64,000 bases of DNA. It comes from Pomacea canaliculata. Its lineage: Eukaryota; Mollusca; Gastropoda; Architaenioglossa; Ampullariidae. The position numbers and the translations under genes are program-made. Under the pieces are notes generated by a model. That model made no database searches. It was not told where the DNA came from and saw only the letters and a program-made list of their open reading frames with translations. The stretch covers positions 5,940,227-6,004,226 of the forward strand of contig NC_037595.1 in the NCBI RefSeq assembly GCF_003073045.1, written 5' to 3'. Positions 37,101 through 46,155 of this stretch are shown here, piece after piece. Each line of letters begins with the position of its first letter. The first letter of the stretch is position 1.

Positions 37101-38706
37101 AGAACCAGCGCTAGTCCTTTGCGGGGCTGCCAGAGAAATAACACGAATCCTCGTAGCTGTGAAGTTTGAAATACTGCAGAGGAAATGGGTTAATCTACAT
37201 AAGCAAAGATTAGATTGCTAAGTGGGTATGGATCGCAATCCTCTTCTCTACTTTATGATGAGTTTGATTCTTTCGACATGTTCAGCAAGCCCTACTTTGT
37301 CAAAAGCATCAGAAAACAGAAAGACTTATTGCTTATCTTTACAATGGTGTGTGTGTGTGTCGGAGGTGTGACGATGAACGTGTATATTAAGAATGGTCTA
37401 GATATAAGATCGTGCGTTTTAAGTTTCTTTGATGCCTTATCCTTCTCTATTAACAAGGACTTGTTCTGCCTTTATTTTAGTAAACTATGTAAGTGATCAC
37501 ACTTCCCACTGGGATTAATAAAGTTGGTCATTTGTCATTTCATCATTTGGAGAGTAACGTAGTGAATGTAAGTGGCTGACCATCTTTAGCATACGGCTTA
37601 AGGAAGGTGAAGTCAAACACTCCCCTTCCACTGTTTTTACCTCCCCTCAAATAATCAACGACATTCTGCTCCACAGTTGAACTCACTGACCACCAGGGTA
37701 CGGAGACTCTCCACTAGTAGAGATCACAGAGATCGAAAAAATCGCTAGGAGTAGTGGCTTTGGGCCACAGCAAGGAATATGTCGCGATAATCTGAATAGA
37801 AAATGTGTCACAGCCTGAGAAAGAACCAGAGATTTTACGAACACCATGGCAGACACCATAACTGACAGCGTCACTTCATTTCGCATCATGACCAGGTTTC
37901 CCTGGAGATGGCCATAAAATGGTAAAAAGGTATTGGTAATTATTAGGAGTTTTTAATAGTTTGGGGCAAGAAATATATGATCTTAAAGTTCAGCAGGATT
38001 TGGGTCATTGGATAAATTTCAGAAATGTTTCAGGGCCCACGAGATGTCCAATTTTCTAGAACAATGTTTGTACAACCCTTTTCTGTTTTTTGCCAAAGTT
38101 TTCTTTCAAGGCTCGTTAAGTTCAGTTGTTAAATTAAATGATTACTTTTCTCTCACACTCACCATCCTTTTCTTCCACGCACGAAATCGCCGCTATCGCT
38201 GTTTACAACAATTAGTAGTAAAAGAACCTTGATCAGAAGCAGTGCTCTCTTAGCTGACACTGTTTGCATATTCTTTCAGGCTGACTAGAAGTCTTGTAAT
38301 CAGGGGTGGAAACGATGGAGGAAACTAAAGATAATACTGTATGTTCAAAAGCGAGCAGTTAAGTGAGAGAAAACGGCGAAGAAAATGTATATTTATTTAT
38401 TTTTATAATGAATACTCCCATCAAAGTACTCTGAGTCTTCTAAAAGGCTAGTCATATATTAACACATTGTCATTCAGGAACTTGTACAAGCGAAAGCAGA
38501 AAAATAGGCAGGCGAGGTGCATCAAAACACTCAGCTGCTGAGAATTCGGCAGTACAAACATGTCCGCAAGTGATGTCAAAATTCAATCACTCTTGTGCCT
38601 CTAGATTGTTTGCCTCTTTAAATATTGGCAAAAATTTAAGTTTCTTAAATTAGAATGACCCTAACTTGCCCAGGACGATAGGGCACAGCCAAAAGCAGTT
38701 CGTACA

Positions 38707-38756
<50 letters not shown>

Positions 38757-38930
38757 AGAGGATATGTTTAAGTCATAAGAGAAAGTCGCTGTAATCCTAC
38801 CTGATTTTCCAACACCTTTAGATCCTAGCACAGCAATGTTGATTTCCCTGCCGCCTCCACCGCTGCCAATGCTGCTGCTGCTGCTGTTCGTGCTGCTGCC
38901 GTTGCTGTGTCGTCCATGACTGAAATCCAT
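10197..38930 (-). CDS. Ras-like small GTPase, RERG/RASL11 type
   Basis: A cytoplasmic GTP-binding switch protein of 235 residues. Coding exons (minus): 38930-38801, 20399-20343, 14319-14246, 10643-10197. Their lengths (130, 57, 74, 447) sum to 708 nt and all phases match. Residues 1-28 are a Ser/Gly-rich tail. G1 is GSKGVGKS (residues 36-43), followed by RYLTRRFIGDYDPEM at switch I. The third exon gives VVDGKQVVLHIMDSAWH, where Ras has DTAGQ. The last exon carries WADGFLLVFSVTD, G4 NKCD and G5 VSAS, and a basic tail ending SRTSTF with no CAAX box, as in RERG. Odd points: the switch I Thr (Ras T35) is Glu, and Gly60/Gln61 are Trp/His, so GTP hydrolysis and effector binding should differ from Ras. 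The first intron is 18.4 kb. The exon 3 acceptor sits in a repeat array. The exact subfamily is uncertain. Confidence 0.92.
10644..14245 (-). other. Third intron of the GTPase gene
   Basis: Bounded by the GTGAGT donor after exon 3 (14240-14245) and the TTTCCTTTCAG acceptor before exon 4. It holds a (cgt/tcc/atc) run at about 12570-12632 and a GT/AG-rich run at 14100-14155. I find no further coding exon inside it. Confidence 0.7.
14246..14319 (-). CDS. GTPase exon 3 (beta-3 and G3 region)
   Basis: Listed separately because its start is ambiguous. With the acceptor nearest the exon (AG at 14320-14321) the exon is 74 nt, phase 1 in and 0 out, and reads DAIFTHSAVVDG, then KQVVLHIMDSAWH. That aligns without gaps to the switch I to G3 interval of RERG/RASL11 proteins. 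Seven more copies of the same acceptor lie upstream at 36-nt steps. Confidence 0.88.
14313..14680 (-). repeat. 36-bp minisatellite made of a splice acceptor
   Basis: Eight near-identical 36-bp units run from 14313 to 14600, followed by about two diverged units to 14680. Read on the minus strand, each unit is a pyrimidine-rich tract, ACCACTGTTTCAG, then the first eight exon bases ACGCCATT. So each unit repeats the complete exon 3 acceptor of the GTPase gene. AG dinucleotides fall at plus positions 14320, 14356, 14392, 14428, 14464, 14500, 14536 and 14572. Variation between units is mostly at one or two positions in the T run. Units are a multiple of three and contain no stop in the exon frame. 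Each would add DAILRYLFTTVS (or the variant with RYFF). Confidence 0.93.
16514..16560. repeat. (CAAA)n microsatellite
   Basis: A run of caaa/aaac units with a few interruptions, inside the GTPase second intron. Confidence 0.9.
19430..19980. repeat. Dispersed repeat, copy 1
   Basis: It begins with gctctcagcgcttaagac, then a segment with atggacagcatacgaagga, and later a segment ending in ggtgggtaggtatcggatatg. Related stretches start near 40092 and near 53490. All three are degenerate, so this is an old interspersed repeat, probably from a retroelement. I cannot name the class. Confidence 0.55.
20343..20399 (-). CDS. GTPase exon 2 (57-nt switch I exon)
   Basis: This small exon lies between the acceptor TTTACCTGTTGCAG (AG at 20400-20401) and the donor GTGAGT. 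It encodes IIVRYLTRRFIGDYDPEM, preceded by an Ala shared with exon 1. The peptide matches the alpha-1 helix and switch I of RERG/RASL11-type GTPases. Phase is 1 on both sides, so skipping it would keep the frame but remove switch I. Confidence 0.9.
21868..21947 (+). repeat. 80-bp inverted repeat, left arm
   Basis: It starts cttgaagtgcaacgcgtcac and ends gatccgaacttgactgc. Its reverse complement recurs at 23632-23712 with only a few differences. Most likely these are two copies of one interspersed repeat in opposite orientation. Confidence 0.8.
23632..23712 (-). repeat. 80-bp inverted repeat, right arm
   Basis: The partner of 21868-21947, in opposite orientation about 1.7 kb away. No terminal repeats or target duplications join the two into a single transposon. 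Confidence 0.8.
26217..26409 (-). mobile_element. tRNA-derived SINE, copy 2
   Basis: On the minus strand the head reads GTAGTGTAGTGGTTAAAAC (A-box-like), then GGGTTCATATC (B box, 26340-26350) and TCTCGTCTCGGGA. The body continues into GGGGTTTTTCTCCTGG and GGTTTCCTCCCTGCTCC. The head and core match the copies at 9945 and 33493; this copy is the longest. Confidence 0.75.
31325..31460 (+). mobile_element. Possible tRNA-derived SINE of another type
   Basis: A tRNA-like order is visible: an A-box-like stretch (TAGCTTGGAGGTGAGTGC), the phrase gacttcgcatcgtgaggtcg and a B-box-like GGTCTGAGACTC, followed by a body with tttcccagggccacc. It is degenerate and no second copy is in the window. Confidence 0.45.
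32250..32640 (-). mobile_element. Decayed LINE open frame, C-terminal tail
   Basis: The minus strand shows a decayed reverse-transcriptase tail of a type common in invertebrates: a Cys-rich patch (STCAPDA), HILQ, a later LKERLWDTKV and a closing LETTAFFATEENI before a TGA. Frameshifts break the frame. The neighbouring frame with RRKYLIGT in 32139-32360 looks like switch I of a small GTPase but is downstream 3' sequence of this repeat. Confidence 0.5.
33493..33610 (+). mobile_element. tRNA-derived SINE, copy 3
   Basis: It is very similar to the copy at 9945: GGTTTGGTGGCGTAAG, cttgtcaccaa, then TGTCCTGGGTTCACATC with the B box at 33553-33563 and TCTCGTCTCGGG. The matching order of A-box, B-box and core supports one SINE family. 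Confidence 0.75.
35021..35132. repeat. Tandem duplication, 56-bp unit
   Basis: Two adjacent copies begin atgtgactaaaccggaa at 35021 and 35077 and share tttgtagtctcat and the gttttagtagt-like tail, with a few substitutions. It is in the first GTPase intron. Confidence 0.85.
36840..36966. repeat. Compound simple repeat
   Basis: A CT-rich and CA-rich run is followed by (gtga)n and (ga)n. It is low-complexity sequence in the first GTPase intron. Confidence 0.85.
38707..38756. repeat. (ATC)n microsatellite beside GTPase exon 1
   Basis: About 16 uninterrupted atc units, starting about 45 bases inside the first intron from the exon 1 donor. It is probably polymorphic in length. Confidence 0.95.
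38801..38930 (-). CDS. GTPase exon 1 (start codon and P-loop)
   Basis: The ATG at 38928-38930 opens a frame of 43 codons plus one base up to a GTAGGATT donor. The first 28 residues are Ser/Gly/Asn-rich, coded partly by an AGC-repeat tract, and are likely disordered. REINIAVLGSKGVGKS then forms beta-1 and the P-loop. No upstream in-frame ATG is obvious in the exon as seen, so this start is preferred. Confidence 0.9.
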
Positions 38931-40080
38931 GCTTAGCCTTTCCAGGAGCCACCGCCTTTCTCTTTCTCACACATACAAGTCAGTAGTATTATCGTCTCAG
39001 TGACCAGCTTGAATAGAATACTGTACTTCACTACCACAAATTCCCTACTGGAGTTAACACTATACTAACCACGACTCCTATGTCTCAAAATCTAGCGACT
39101 GAGCTCTTCTGCATATGAAAGGATAGAGATTCTATCGTAGTATCTTTAGACGACAGTAACTATTCCTTTTTCGTCTATTTCTCGTTCACTCTCACTCTCT
39201 CTTTCTCTACAAATGCGCTTTGATTTTCACGTCTTGAGGGAACAAACGCACGTCCTATCATAAGTATTAATTGCTTCTTCATAGGCATCACACACACTTA
39301 TCCAACGATATTTTTTTTCCCTTGAGCCTCTTCCTCAGCTTTCGTGTAAAACAAGCCTTTATTTTTCGTAAAGACTTTTTCTGGCTTCTAATAGAAGATT
39401 ATTTTTGAGCCCATTGACCTTTTAAGCTTTCCGAGCAATTCGCCTGAGCACCTGAAGACGGTGTTGTCATGCTGGCATCACGGTGTATTAAGCCCAACAC
39501 AGACTCATCTTTTAGCGAATCGAACAATATCCCCATATTCATCATACAGCAAATAGGAAGTCAAATAGTACGCAAAGAGTTCTCTGCAGTCTCCTTCCTA
39601 GATCATCTTAAGTCTCTGTACTTGCGCGAGCCCAATTACTTGTGTGAAGAGAGAACTTTCCCGGTCTTCACCCGGCGATCGACAAAGAAAGATAACTACG
39701 GTTACCGATCGCGGCGAAGTCTAGTTTGTTGGTGTCACTGACTCTTCGAGCAACGCACGCAGCATGTCAGCATCTATTACGTACTTCAGTGCCCGCGAGG
39801 TGCACCTTGCTTTCGCGAGCTTATTCTTTTACCGGATGTGACAGCGCACCTAGGGAGAAGAAGGCGTCTGTTTGGCACCCGAAAGACAAATGAAGCCCGC
39901 CCCCTCTCTCTCTCTCCGGTTTGTGTGTGTTGCTTATAATTTTATGCGTGTGTGGCGATGGGGAGGGGAACGGCGTGGGTGGATGTGCACACATCGTGTG
40001 TAGGTCAGCGCGTGCGTGAATTACTGATATATTAAATAATTATAATTAACGCGTCATTTATATAACGCATGACCACGTTC
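38931..40080. other. Upstream region of the GTPase gene
   Basis: This should contain the 5' UTR and promoter. I see no convincing TATA box; the stretch 39720-39860 is GC-richer and may be the core promoter region. An open frame on the plus strand (39469-39741, 90 codons) has no recognisable features. Confidence 0.35.
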
Positions 40081-40091
40081 ATGGAGGAGCA

Positions 40092-40256
40092 TGCTCTCAG
40101 CGCTTGAGACAAGAACGAGATATGGACAGAATACGAAGGACGTAGGGATAAACAACAGTACTGATAAGTAATAAAAGGCAAATATAAAATTGCAAAGAGA
40201 AATAGAGTAACAAACAGTAAGGACTGAGAATACTGTGACTCTACAGAGCAGGCGGT
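40092..40256. repeat. Dispersed repeat, copy 2
   Basis: It starts gctctcagcgcttgagac, followed by atggacagaatacgaagga, matching the copy near 19430 and, less well, the one near 53490. A hAT-like MITE is inserted at its right end. Confidence 0.6.
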
Positions 40257-40264
40257 CTAATCAA

Positions 40265-40632
40265 CAGTGTTGTCCATAGGAATGGGAATCCCATGGGAAT
40301 CCCATGGGAAACGTCCCATGGGACGGGATGGGATGGGACAGCACACATTTGTATTTCCCATGGTAGTCGATACTTGATATTGCAAAATAAATTTACTGTT
40401 ATTTCATTCATCAAGGATTTAAATCTTTCCTCTGAATCATCTATTGTATGTGAAGTAGCAGGAATTATAGAACAAAAGCCGAAAAGTGGTTTTCAGTGTT
40501 GTCCATAGGATTGTTAATACCATGGGAATCCCATGGGAAACATCCCGTGGGATGGGACGGGATGGGACAGGCATAAATTGCCATGGGACGGGATGGGACG
40601 GGATAGAAAAATATGTCCCATGGACAACCCTG
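40265..40632. mobile_element. hAT-like MITE with perfect 8-bp target duplication
   Basis: Ends are CAGTGTTGTCCAT on the left and ATGGACAACCCTG on the right, inverted repeats with one mismatch. The host octamer ctaatcaa occurs exactly at 40257-40264 and 40633-40640. The interior has runs of GGGATGGGAC and CCCATGGGAA units, and a second copy of the left end starts at 40496, so it may be a duplicated or nested element. No transposase is present. Confidence 0.9.
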
Positions 40633-40857
40633 CTAATCAATGGATGAAAAAAGTTTTAAAATGGTTAGAAGATGTACTAGTATTATGTGCTAGATATTAG
40701 TGATAGGGACATTTATCATTCCATACACTTAACGAGTTAGGATATAAAACTGATAAATTGCTTTCATAATGTTACTGCTTGTTTTAAGATCAAACAAGTT
40801 TGAAACCAGATTCCGACATAACACATTTTAGCTCTACACAAAGAATATGCATAACAT

Positions 40858-41032
40858 CAGGGCTTCTGCTAAGGCTAAATTTTTTGGGGTCCCGGGGACC
40901 CCTTCTTCAGATTTTTATGGGGTGCCTGTTCTTTGCCCAAATTTGAAGGGGACCCCATTGACGAAAATTGAAGGGGTCCTCGGAACTTTTAATGCGTACT
41001 GTACGCAATTTTTTGCGTAAGCAGAAGCCCTG
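40858..41032. mobile_element. Short MITE with 7-bp target duplication
   Basis: A 175-bp element with inverted ends CAGGGCTTCTGCT / AGCAGAAGCCCTG, flanked by ataacat at 40851-40857 and 41033-41039. The interior has a repeated GGGGTCC/GGGGACC pattern. The ends look hAT-like, although an 8-bp duplication would be usual. The related stretch in the next unit (near 52560) lacks it. Confidence 0.85.
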
Positions 41033-41204
41033 ATAACATGTATAGTTTTTCCCACAAAGTGCAAACCCTTGCATGTCTATTGTAACTCTTTTCTACTGTC
41101 TATCATTTTAAATCTATTTTGTACCATTTTCTGCTTTTTTTACAGTTAAATTCAAATTCTACCCTTATTTTTAAGTTCCCTCATGGTATACGAGACTTAC
41201 CATG

Positions 41205-41510
41205 TAGCGATCAAAAACTGTCAGTTGTTGCTGAAGCGATGATCAGTTTTTAGTAAATCCATGGTCATTCTGAATAAATCATCGTCCTCAAAAATCATAA
41301 GTTCTGTTTTGAGAAACTGTTTTCCAGCTCTTTTCAAAGAACCAACTAAACAAGGTTAAAAAAAGAACTATGGTATACCTTGAATCTGAATGGCGACTGA
41401 TGCTGATCGTCTGCTCTGCACGAAGCACTTCAGAGTTACATGCCCATTAGAACAAAACAAGGGAAGCAATCCCCAAATACTAGTTGTTGCGTGGTTGACT
41501 GCCCTTTGGA
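41205..41510 (-). pseudogene. Broken copy of small secreted-peptide gene (unit 1)
   Basis: It aligns along its length with the candidate small gene at 52739-53043. Both share the phrases GGGAAGCAATC, AGAGTTACATGCCCAT and CTGATCGTCTGCTC on the plus strand and a GTAAGTCTC donor at the left end. Here the start codon is lost, a one-base deletion lies near it, a TAA interrupts the signal-peptide part (TTC TAA TGG against TGC CTA TGG in the sister copy), and the second exon frame has a TGA. A functional product is therefore unlikely. Confidence 0.5.
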
Positions 41511-42009
41511 ACACGCGTGCTTATACACAAACTCACACACAACTTACACAAGGAATGAAAGATGACTGAATAGGTCATTGATCTTTACATCTGACTCTGT
41601 AATAATGATGATGATAATAATAATAGCCGCACACGTATTTCGTAACGTAATTTTTTTTTAAATATACTCGTCAATGCATACTTGTTTCCTTGTCTGATCC
41701 GTTCTGCGCACAATATTATTTCCTCTGTACAGTCTTTCCTGTATTTATGTTTCCTAATAGATCTTATTTCTCCCATCCTTCTCCCTCTCCCTAGTTTAGA
41801 TTGAGGGCTAGTTAAAAAATAATAATTTTCCCCATTTCGCTCGAAAATAAAGATGTGCAGTTTGTCTCTTAGAAGCACTTATTTATTAATGTCTACTTGT
41901 CTGCCCCCTTCCCCAAATACACACATAATAGTTTTATCAATTACCCCTTGAGAAGTGTAGAGAAACTACTGTATACACAAACAGTTTTCGTCTAAAGAGA
42001 GGTATGTTA

Positions 42010-42110
42010 ATTTGGAGCCACGACCCCCGATTCTCGCTGTCGTGGTGAGAGGCGCTTTAGCCACTGCGCCTCTAGCCGACATGCTTATTAGTAAGAATAA
42101 GGGTCTATCT
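42010..42110 (-). mobile_element. Possible SINE head
   Basis: On the minus strand GAGGCGCAGTGGCTAAAGCG is A-box-like, and GGGGGTCGTGGCTCC lies about 35 bases on, where a B box would be. It is only weakly similar to the other SINE copies. Confidence 0.35.
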
Positions 42111-42155
42111 GCAGATGGGGGATTTACCAGCCAATTTATGCATAATGACAAGTTG

Positions 42156-42186
<31 letters not shown>

Positions 42187-42199
42187 GTCTAGTCTTTGA

Positions 42200-42330
42200 T
42201 TTCGCTTTCTGATTGTACTTCTTCCAGGTTTGCTTCTTGTCAAAGATGACGCCATGATCAAGGTCTCTTACTCCGGGGCGTGTCTCCTAGTTTGCTTCCT
42301 CGATGATAGTGTAAAGAATGGTGTTGAGGA
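42200..42330 (-). mobile_element. LINE remnant, reverse-transcriptase fragment (unit 1)
   Basis: The minus strand reads VIFDKKQTW in a context resembling the YLGVxFDxKLTW motif of non-LTR reverse transcriptases. A related fragment with TYLRIVFDKKQ lies at 62600-62735 at the matching place in unit 3, so the insertion predates that duplication. Confidence 0.55.
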
Positions 42331-42644
42331 CGTTTCCATGTTTACAGATGTACATCATTCTTATTGTCATGTCACGAGTCTAGCTGCTAGCTGCTAACTT
42401 CGGTTAAATTACATGGCTAATCGTGTACAAAATGCGTAGTTGGAACAAATACAAAGTATCTTTATTAATCTTTTTAGGAAATTGTTTTGTCTGCCAGCGG
42501 TAACACGAGACCATTTTCCATAAAACTTTACCACAGGCTATAGAAGAACGTAAACTGACTACATTCACTTCATTTACACAGTCTCTCTCGCAATTATCAC
42601 ACACACAAACCCACACTTACTTTCAACATTACGAGTGTAGGTTA

Positions 42645-43008
42645 GTCATGTTTCAGATAAAGTTTATTCAGAAGATATGTGCTTCTGTTAGCATTTAGCA
42701 TAACGTGTAAGCGTCAAAGAGACTTTCAGTCGGCACAACGACTGCGCTGCTAGAGTACTCAGGCTAAGGACTGCTCAGTACAAGGCTTTTCTTTGAGTTT
42801 TCTTCTGAGTTTAATAAGATTGAAGATTTGTTTGCTCTTCTTGAGAGAAAAAGATCTGTTAGCAAACTCTGACAGGTATGTCAATTTAGAGAACATGATC
42901 ATCGAAATGACCAGAAAAAAAATATTGTGGCTAAAAAGCACTAATGCAGTTATAGCCTCTAAGACGTTGCGTGGTATCATCGCTGTCAAATGTTGTGACC
43001 TCTGCGGC
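42645..43008 (-). other. 3' UTR of gene A with poly(A) signal
   Basis: On the minus strand AATAAA (42663-42668) follows the stop codon by about 340 bases. Flanking sequence (agtttattcag, gcatttagca, cagtcggcacaac, cagtacaaggct) is conserved in the B and, in part, C copies. This supports a real transcript end near 42650. Confidence 0.75.
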
Positions 43009-46000
43009 TTAGGAACAGCTGTCATCCTCGCTGTCGTCCTTCAGCCGGTACGAGAGGCCGCTGTAGCACTTGGACGCCTTCACCAGGCTCGTCAGAATCG
43101 GAAACTCGCGACAGTCGTCGATGGCTTCGGCGACCTTGTCACAGCTTTTGGTTGGGTCCTTGGGTGGAGCTCCTTGACACATCCAGTCTATGCAGTTCTG
43201 CAGGAAGAAAAAAGCTTAACGTAAAAGGACTTATTATGATTATCCAGCAAAACAAAGAAGGAAATCAGAAATGTTAAAAATGGTAAAATAAATCTATAAT
43301 ATAACGATGCTGCTCACCAAAGTCATCAACAGAAAACTGATAAATAAAGTCAGGAATTTTGAGTATCACCTGTGCTTTATAAAACAAAATAAAACGTGTT
43401 AACGGTGTTAAATTCACGATCTAGCGCACTAAGCAGCGCGATATAGAGTTCAGCGAACAAACTGTTCCATTCATCATTAGACATTTTCATCCCTTTGAGA
43501 ATGTGTTTTTATAATTGTTTCCTGGATAGTAACAGTGTTATCATACAGCTGTACAGTGCGTGAAACTCACGGCAAAGATTTCGATGGGTGAGAAGGTGTA
43601 CTTGGTCAGACACTTGCGGTGACCTTTCTCACCCAGGATATTCCAGCACGCGGCCATGGTCTTTATTCTCGCTGCGTCGTCAGGGCAGAGGTTGACGAAC
43701 TTGTCCTGGCTGACTAAGCAGAAGTCTTCGATACTGTCACAAACACAAAGAAAACAATAAGAGAGAGAGAGAGCTGGCAAGCACAACGTCCAGTAAGTAT
43801 CCCCTTCTGTTCAAGGTGTGAGCGTGTTAGTCATCAGCATATGACAAAGTAGTGACAGAATAATTAATTGTCCGCAAGTTCTGAGTTGTGATTATAGTTA
43901 AGGATAGGATCTGTTACACGTGCATGACTGTCATTTTGTGACTCAGAGACTAAAGACTAGGATGGAGAATGTTTCCTTCACAAGAAGAAATTAATTCTCA
44001 CTTCTCATATTGAGCAATCTTAGGATTGCTGAACACGTCGAGCATAACAGTGGCTACATCGTCTGACCATTCGGTGAAGCCAGCAGTCCTGTCCTTCAGA
44101 ATGTTTTTGCTGGAATTTCCTGAAATTTCATGTAAACAAAACATTTTACACACACACACACACACACACTTTTAAGTACACAAAGGTTTCAGAGTCGATC
44201 TCTTGTGTGGAAATCTTTCTCACCACAGAGCTGCTCAGGATACGGAACTAGTGGAACGCTGTCATCATTGCAAGTGAAGGACCAGTCAGAAGACTTGAAT
44301 CTACTGCCTTTGAACTCATACAGACCAAAGCTGAATGACCAGGTATTTTGTTTCTCAGTGAAGATCACACCAAGGCCGTCATCTTCGTGAGCGTAGTTAA
44401 AGATGTCGGCGAACTTAAGATTTCCGTCTTTCACTACTACCGGCAGCAGAGTTGTTGACCCCTTGCACTGCAGCTCTGTAAGGTACTGTAAAAATAAAAT
44501 GACCAGCTGACTGGAACATGAACTCACGTCCAAGAATGACAAACCGCGTGAAAATATTCTCTCTTTCTCTTCTGTCTCTGTCTCTCTGTAGATACAGAGC
44601 TATCCAATAGCAATGTCGGATATACATGATGTATGCTTCTTCATCGCTAGCACAAGGAAAAAATAGTATAAAAGTAATAATACTAGTATTCAGTGTCTTT
44701 GATAATTCAAAGAAAACACGAAAAGCTAAGAAAGTCATTCTGGCTTCAGTAACTATTTATGCTACACATTGTTTCACTCACACCAATTTTCGGATCCTTA
44801 GTAAAGTTGAAAGTGGAGGAAAAAAATGTTTGAACTATCTGTCCATCTAATCAGTCTATTTACAGTAAAGAAAAAAAACGAATGCTATATCTTTTTTACT
44901 CAAATAATATTTGTCTTTGTTTTTATTTGAAAGACGCGGCCCACTTTTGCAAGCATCAGCCATGGATTGAAGGTCTCTTAAAGTGCTATTTTCAATTAAA
45001 TTTGCTAAAATAAAAAGTTAGAAAGACAGACAAACAGAGTCAGCAGTCTGAAAAACAAGAAGGTTGTTGTTCCTTACTTTGCCGGCGATCTTGTAGCTGG
45101 TGCGGAACTCGATGAACTTGCCGTCGGAGATCCTCTTGACACCCAACCAGGCCGTGGAAGAGAGGTAATCAACGCCGTTATAGGTGATACCTGGGGTGAC
45201 GTTGATGATGTAGTCACCGCAATGCTGGCCTTTGATGGCATTGTACTTGCAGGGCAGCTCCACCCTGGCTCTGTAGCCGTTAAACTGCTGCAGTCGGTTG
45301 CCGAACTCAGAGCGACACGTGAACGCTGCTCTCCCTGTGTGACGTAACATACAGATGTTCACATATTTTCATGGGTCACACTGCTGCTGTTGTTGCTATA
45401 ATTATTAGTAGTAATAGTAGTATTTTTATTTGCACTGTTTCTCTGTCTAGCTCTGTCTAAAATAGCTACTTTGTACTGAAATTATTTGCAAGTCTATGCC
45501 TAGGGCTAAATGTTCATTTTGATGTTCATGCTTCTAATTATTCTGCAACGTGCCATACTACTGCAATAAATACTCATCCTACTACTACTACTACTACAAT
45601 GATGACGAGAACTATTTCTGCTGGTGTTCTGATATTCTTTTCAAACTCTATACAAATGACCGTGTAGATTATGGTTGCATTATTGCTACAACGCACTTTA
45701 ATTTCCTATACTGGTTTATTGATTGGCGAGGTCATGTGAACTGTACAAGTGCAATTAATGCAAGTCAAGTATAAAATCATTATACATGGCAAAGAGAGTG
45801 GGAAAGGCCAAACATCTTCTCATGACCCTCCCCTTTTATTCTCAACACCCCCAAAAGTTGCTGCCAGGCACTGTGAGCTAGCGAGTAAATCGGAAAAACA
45901 AATGTAAAGAGAAAAGAAAAATGCTTGTGCATGACCATTAATAATTGAGTAAACCTGGTTGGGTGGAGTGAGTGAACAATAGCTTGAATTTTTCTGTGCA

Positions 46001-46138
46001 GGAATTCCTGGCTATACGTCAACCGTCTAAAGTTAAGGTGCGTATATACCCTCCCCCTAACAAAACTCACGCTTCTTTATACTCACCACCGACAAAAGCC
46101 ACTGAGGCTAGAAAAAGAAGAATAAAGCCCCCTCTCAT
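43009..46138 (-). CDS. Secreted VWFD/C8-like protein, copy A
   Basis: Coding exons (minus): 46138-46087, 45334-45078, 44485-44224, 44119-44002, 43733-43571, 43197-43009. They sum to 1041 nt, giving 346 residues, with correct GT-AG sites and matching phases. Residues 1-17 (MRGGFILLFLASVAFVG) are a signal peptide. The second exon (FGNRLQQFNGYRARVELPCKYNAI, quoted here in two overlapping parts: FGNRLQQFNGY and YRARVELPCKYNAI) and third exon (LYEFKG, WSFTCNDD) resemble a VWFD beta-sheet domain. The last two exons have the Cys spacing of a C8 module (FCLVSQDKF, ACW, KC, NCIDWMC, SC, DC). N-glycosylation sites are visible in IINVTPG and GNSSKN. It should act outside the cell; the precise role is unknown. 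Family assignment rests on pattern only and is less sure than the gene model. A near-identical paralogue lies 11 kb upstream. Confidence 0.92.
44148..44171. repeat. (AC)n microsatellite in intron of gene A
   Basis: A short pure run of ac units in the intron between the third and fourth coding exons of gene A. It is absent at the matching place in gene B. Confidence 0.9.
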
Positions 46139-46155
46139 GGCTGCTTGTATGAAAT
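46139..46155 (-). other. 5' UTR part of the start-codon exon, gene A
   Basis: The exon begins after TTTTTCTGTTGCAG (AG at 46156-46157) and has 17 untranslated bases before the ATG. The same layout is seen in gene B, where two alternative AGs lie five bases apart. Confidence 0.75.

Larger units (their letters stand above)
20400..38800 (-). other. First intron of the GTPase gene (18.4 kb)
   Basis: A large intron with repeats listed separately: an 80-bp inverted repeat pair, a poly(T) run near 25612-25645, SINEs, a LINE tail, a 56-bp tandem duplication and simple repeats. I inspected the larger open frames on both strands and found none with a recognisable domain plus splice sites. Confidence 0.65.
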
